Source of the DNA: Saprospiraceae bacterium
GTDB taxonomy: Bacteria; Bacteroidota; Bacteroidia; Chitinophagales; Saprospiraceae
DNA: 7,860 nt
Direction of reading: 5' to 3'
Assembly (NCBI GenBank): GCA_025455635.1
Contig: JALOMF010000198.1
Location: 1-7,860 of the forward strand
Positions 5,236 through 7,860 of this stretch are shown piece by piece. The notes under the pieces were generated by a model, which had not been told where the DNA came from, searched no databases, and saw only the letters and a list, made by a program, of their open reading frames with translations. Within the stretch, counting starts at the first letter, position 1. The number at the start of each line of letters is the position of its first letter. The translations under genes were made by a program, and so were the position numbers.

Positions 5236-7383
5236 TTATTTCACCACAAACCTTTTCACGGCAAGCGTTTTACCCTCCAACGACACCCGGTAGTAGTACA
5301 CTCCTGCTGCCCAGTCGGCGATATTGAGCTTGGCCGTAGTGCCAGTGGCCACCGTGCGGTGTGCGGGCTGCCCGAATGCGTTGAAGACCTCGATATTCAG
5401 GGGTTTTGCCCCTGTTTGCACGCCCCCAAAGTCCAGCACCAAATAATCGCTGGCAGGGTTGGGTCGGCTGGTCACTTCAAAATCAGAGGCATCGAGGTGG
5501 AAGACCGCACTGGTGCCCTCGCCCGCCAACGTCAACTGAAGGTCGTCGAAGTAAAAGCCGTCAAATTCCTGAAACTCATCGCTGCCCATCGTGAAGCGGA
5601 AGCTCAATGCTACCGAGTCGGCTTGGCCCAAATATTCCGTAAGGTCAATCTCTTCTTTCACCCATTCCGGCTGCAGCCCATCGTACACGGGCGTGTCGAA
5701 GGCGGGGCCAAATTCGGCGGTCTTCGTGTATTTGCCGCAGAGCGGGATGTAGCTGCCGCCGTTCACCGAGAGGGCTACTTGGGCAAAGTCGAACAACTCC
5801 TCGATTTCCCATTTTGCCCAAAAGCTGAGGTACGCTGCGGTGGCGTTTTTGACCTTCGCTGGTTCCATCAGTGTCAGGTTGTTGATGGTGCTAGGCAGGT
5901 AGGTGCTGGATTTTGAATCGGTGATGCTGCTGGGGGCCGAGTAGAAAGCCTCCGGGGTAGCGTCCCACAGCGTGGTGTTGTCCCACTGCTGCATATCGTC
6001 CCCGGCATCGAAGAGGGGCACGTCCACACTTGCGAAAATGCCGCTGACCTCCTGCGTGGTCACGTAGTTCCCGTTGTCCAGCCGGAGTTCCAGAATGTAC
6101 TCGTCGCCGTATTGCGACAGCGGGTCGAGGCTAAACTGTATGGCATCGTTGATACTTTCCAAGCTGGAGAGGTTAAATGTTTTCGGAGCGCCCACGCTCA
6201 CCACGTTGCCGCTCACGGGTGCCAGCGACACGGTCAGCGGGCCGGCGGCCATGCCCAGTTTTTTCAGCTCAAAACCCAGCTCGTTGTCAAGTTCCTGCGT
6301 GATGGGGTCCCCGGTTGGGGTCAGTTGGCCGTAGTTGTGCAGCAGCCGCAGCGCCTTGATGTTGATGTGAAATGCGTCCTTGTTCAGCCGGTCAATGTCC
6401 GCTTGCAGTGGCCAAAAAGCGTAGCCCACCTCCGGCACGAAGGCGAGGATTTTGTTCTTTTCGGTCTGTTCGCCGTACATCCAGTCGCTGGAGCCGCCGT
6501 TGACGAGGTAGAGCACATCGCCGGAAGTGCCATTCTCGTAGTTGTTTTCGGCAGTCATGAACTCGCCGAAGGAAATGAAGGCATCGTGGTCGGGGGTATA
6601 AACATAATCGTAGTCCCAAGAGTGGAGCAGGTAATTGCCGTGGGTGTGGTAGCTGAACATCATCTGGAAGTCGTGGGCGATGCAAAACTCCCGCACCATC
6701 TGCGTTTCAGGCTCCGAGAACGGTGCCGTGCCCCGATAGACCTCGGAGCCGGGATTGCCGGATGAGCCGTTGTCGTTCAGGCCCCATTGGTAGCCATAGT
6801 TCCGGTTCAGGTCCACGCCGAAGGTACCGTCGTCGTTGGGACGGCGGTTTTTGCGCCAGAAGCCGCCGCCCTGCGGGTCGGTGGTTTCGTTGTAAACATA
6901 GCCGTCGGGGTTCACGCAGGGCACGAAGTAGATTTCGGTATGGTCAACGAGGTATTTCACCTCCGGGTCGGTGTCGTAATTGTCGAGCAGGTACCACATG
7001 AAGAAAATCATCTGCGACATGCTGTTCGGTTCCCGTGCGTGGTGCACGGCATTGAAGAAGATTTCCGGCTCGTCCGTTTCGTCGGTGTTGGGGTTGTCCG
7101 AGATTTTCACCCAGTACAGCGGGCGGCCCTCGTAGGTGGTGAGCGTCGGGTGCAGCACGTCCTTGGGCTTGAAGAGGCTGGGGTAAAACGTCGCCATGTC
7201 GTCCAGAACATCCAGCATTTCCTGGTATTTGTAGTAGCCAGCCATCGTGCCGAAGGTGTAGCTGCCGGGGGTCTGCACATTGGCGTTGGCATCCGCATCA
7301 CAAGCTGCCGCCGAGCGTTCAAAAGCCGATGCGCCCAAGCTGTTTTGCTCCAGCAGGTAAGCCTTCAGGTCAGGGATGAGCAC
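5236..7383 (-). CDS. Secreted M14 zinc carboxypeptidase with T9SS sorting tail (main frame; 5' end frameshifted)
   Basis: The main frame encodes 715 residues of a zinc metallocarboxypeptidase (peptidase family M14), which removes C-terminal residues from peptides. Numbering from GTG at 7383: the zinc ligands are in HAREP (His115, Glu118) and SYHTHGN (His246), the substrate-carboxylate residues in DLNRNYG (Asn193, Arg194), and the catalytic Glu in FVPEVG (Glu318). Residues about 450-620 form a beta-rich accessory region ending FDGFYFDDLQL, similar to the MAM/jelly-roll modules beside secreted peptidases. Residues about 638-715 (SRPNPASDYLVLDF, then AGVYYYRV, ending KRFVVK) are a type A sorting domain for the type IX secretion system. 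The GTG is not the true start: in-frame sequence continues upstream to the Asp codon at 7437 (DFSETELAAITAAGF, propeptide-like). The signal peptide is encoded in another frame ending at 7365. The gene is therefore broken, or this copy carries an error. The catalytic domain itself is intact. Confidence 0.92.
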   Translation of the reverse strand: MLIPDLKAYLLEQNSLGASAFERSAAACDADANANVQTPGSYTFGTMAGYYKYQEMLDVLDDMATFYPSLFKPKDVLHPTLTTYEGRPLYWVKISDNPNTDETDEPEIFFNAVHHAREPNSMSQMIFFMWYLLDNYDTDPEVKYLVDHTEIYFVPCVNPDGYVYNETTDPQGGGFWRKNRRPNDDGTFGVDLNRNYGYQWGLNDNGSSGNPGSEVYRGTAPFSEPETQMVREFCIAHDFQMMFSYHTHGNYLLHSWDYDYVYTPDHDAFISFGEFMTAENNYENGTSGDVLYLVNGGSSDWMYGEQTEKNKILAFVPEVGYAFWPLQADIDRLNKDAFHINIKALRLLHNYGQLTPTGDPITQELDNELGFELKKLGMAAGPLTVSLAPVSGNVVSVGAPKTFNLSSLESINDAIQFSLDPLSQYGDEYILELRLDNGNYVTTQEVSGIFASVDVPLFDAGDDMQQWDNTTLWDATPEAFYSAPSSITDSKSSTYLPSTINNLTLMEPAKVKNATAAYLSFWAKWEIEELFDFAQVALSVNGGSYIPLCGKYTKTAEFGPAFDTPVYDGLQPEWVKEEIDLTEYLGQADSVALSFRFTMGSDEFQEFDGFYFDDLQLTLAGEGTSAVFHLDASDFEVTSRPNPASDYLVLDFGGVQTGAKPLNIEVFNAFGQPAHRTVATGTTAKLNIADWAAGVYYYRVSLEGKTLAVKRFVVK

Positions 7384-7586
7384 CTCCGTCCTGAATCCCG
7401 CCGCCGTGATGGCCGCCAGCTCCGTTTCCGAAAAGTCTCCAGGCCAAGCTGCGCCAATTGGACCAGCCCGTGCGTGTCGTCGAGCAGGATTTTTACTTTG
7501 GAATAACGCTGCTGGGCTGATAGGCCAAAGCTCATCACCAAGAACAGCGTGGTAAGAAGTGTGGTAAGAAGTGTGGTAAGTTTCAT
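7365..7586 (-). pseudogene. 5' fragment of the M14 peptidase gene (signal peptide and start of propeptide)
   Basis: ATG at 7586 begins a typical signal peptide (MKLTTLLTTLLTTLFLVMSF, then GLSAQQ) followed by RYSKVKILLDD and LVQLAQLGLE, the usual opening of Bacteroidota secreted M14 propeptides. After Glu50 (codon 7439-7437) this frame turns into Arg/Ser-rich nonsense and stops at 7365. Meaningful sequence resumes in the other frame with DFSETELAAI from 7437. The two halves were clearly one gene. The signal peptide must come from here, so the downstream frame alone would lack export. The 12-bp repeat at 7549-7580 encodes the TTLL repeats of the hydrophobic core. Confidence 0.85.
7549..7580. 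repeat. 12-bp tandem repeat within the signal-peptide coding region
   Basis: GTGGTAAGAAGT occurs at 7549-7560 and 7561-7572, and its first 8 bases again at 7573-7580, all identical. On the - strand it encodes the repeated Leu-Thr-Thr-Leu units of the peptidase signal peptide. Because the unit is a multiple of three, slippage would lengthen or shorten the hydrophobic core by four residues without changing frame. Confidence 0.9.
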
Positions 7587-7616
7587 TTCAAATTTTTAAA
7601 CCAGTTCAAAAAAAAG

Positions 7617-7624
7617 CAAAGTTA
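7617..7624 (-). promoter_or_regulatory. Candidate -7 promoter element for the M14 peptidase gene
   Basis: TAACTTTG on the - strand is an exact match to the Bacteroidota -7 consensus TAnnTTTG. It is placed so that transcription would start about 25 bases before the ATG at 7586, after an AT-rich leader. No clear TTTG is seen at the matching -33 position, where the sequence is GC-rich, so the support is partial. Confidence 0.4.
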
Positions 7625-7803
7625 ATCAATGTGGGCGGTCTGCTGTGGGTGAAGGGGGGAAATGATGGTTGGGAGACAGTTGGGGACACAGCACTAACTG
7701 CCTCCACTTTTGACGAATAACGTTACAGTTACCTAACGAAATTAGTTGCTTCGAAAATCTACCCTTCTCATGCCAACGTCACACAATGGCCCAGGTTGAG
7801 TCA

Positions 7804-7860
7804 TGCTTGGCCGTGTTAGTCATCTACTTGCCCGTGTTTGTTGTGTACTTGCCCGTGTTT
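7804..7860. repeat. 21-bp tandem repeat, cut by the window end
   Basis: Units with a 21-base period: a diverged copy from 7804 (containing CTTGGCCGTGTT), then TACTTGCCCGTGTTT at 7825-7839 and again at 7846-7860. The array runs off the window, so its full length is unknown. The period is a multiple of three and both strands stay open for a few codons, but there is no start context or protein I recognise. The rest of 7625-7803 shows no gene; the only structure seen is a small CGTTA/TAACG inverted repeat at 7721-7738. Confidence 0.7.

Noticed and set aside
5221..5916. A 231-codon + strand open frame opposite the 3' end of the peptidase gene (and similar ones at 6112-6765 and 6787-7506)
   Set aside because: They lie antisense to a well-supported M14 peptidase with its sorting tail and show no family features.
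7425..7445. Programmed ribosomal frameshift joining the two peptidase frames
   Set aside because: There is no classical slippery heptamer at the junction, no downstream structure was seen, and the propeptide appears to lack residues, which a frameshift would not explain.

Overview
The window reads as a moderately GC-rich Bacteroidota chromosome. The clearest sign is the C-terminal type A (Por) sorting tail on the M14 peptidase, which means secretion by the type IX system. Supporting signs are a thioredoxin-fold lipoprotein of the TlpA/ResA kind, a lack of Shine-Dalgarno sequences before the genes, and AT-rich promoter-like motifs of the TAnnTTTG kind. A Saprospiria/Cytophagia-like lineage would fit, but the window does not settle it.

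Layout from left to right. Positions 1-342 hold the 3' end of an AT-rich, unrecognised gene on the + strand; its composition differs sharply from everything after about 386. Positions 387-1823 (+) encode a family GH1 beta-glucosidase with a twin-arginine-type leader. Positions 1824-2003 lie between convergent genes and carry a 34-bp perfect inverted repeat. Four genes then run on the - strand. Read in the direction of transcription they are: a secreted M14 zinc carboxypeptidase (7586 to 5236, with its 5' end in another frame), a thioredoxin-fold lipoprotein (4951 to 3755), a YitT-family membrane protein (3638 to 2661), and a small exported PPC/DUF296-domain protein (2486 to 2004). The gaps between them (285, 116 and 174 bases) contain a strong hairpin terminator, a promoter-like pair of motifs and a cluster of short repeats. 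They are therefore more likely separate transcripts than one operon. The last 274 bases are non-coding and end in a 21-bp tandem repeat cut by the window edge.

No pathway ties the genes together. Four of the five recognised products look exported or membrane-bound: periplasmic sugar hydrolysis, secreted protein degradation and envelope thiol redox. That suits a polymer-degrading heterotroph.

I see no new multi-gene system. The points most worth checking are the broken 5' end of the peptidase gene (a frame change plus an apparently missing stretch of propeptide), the large inverted repeat at 1878-1962, the short tandem repeats near two gene starts, and the compositional break near position 386.
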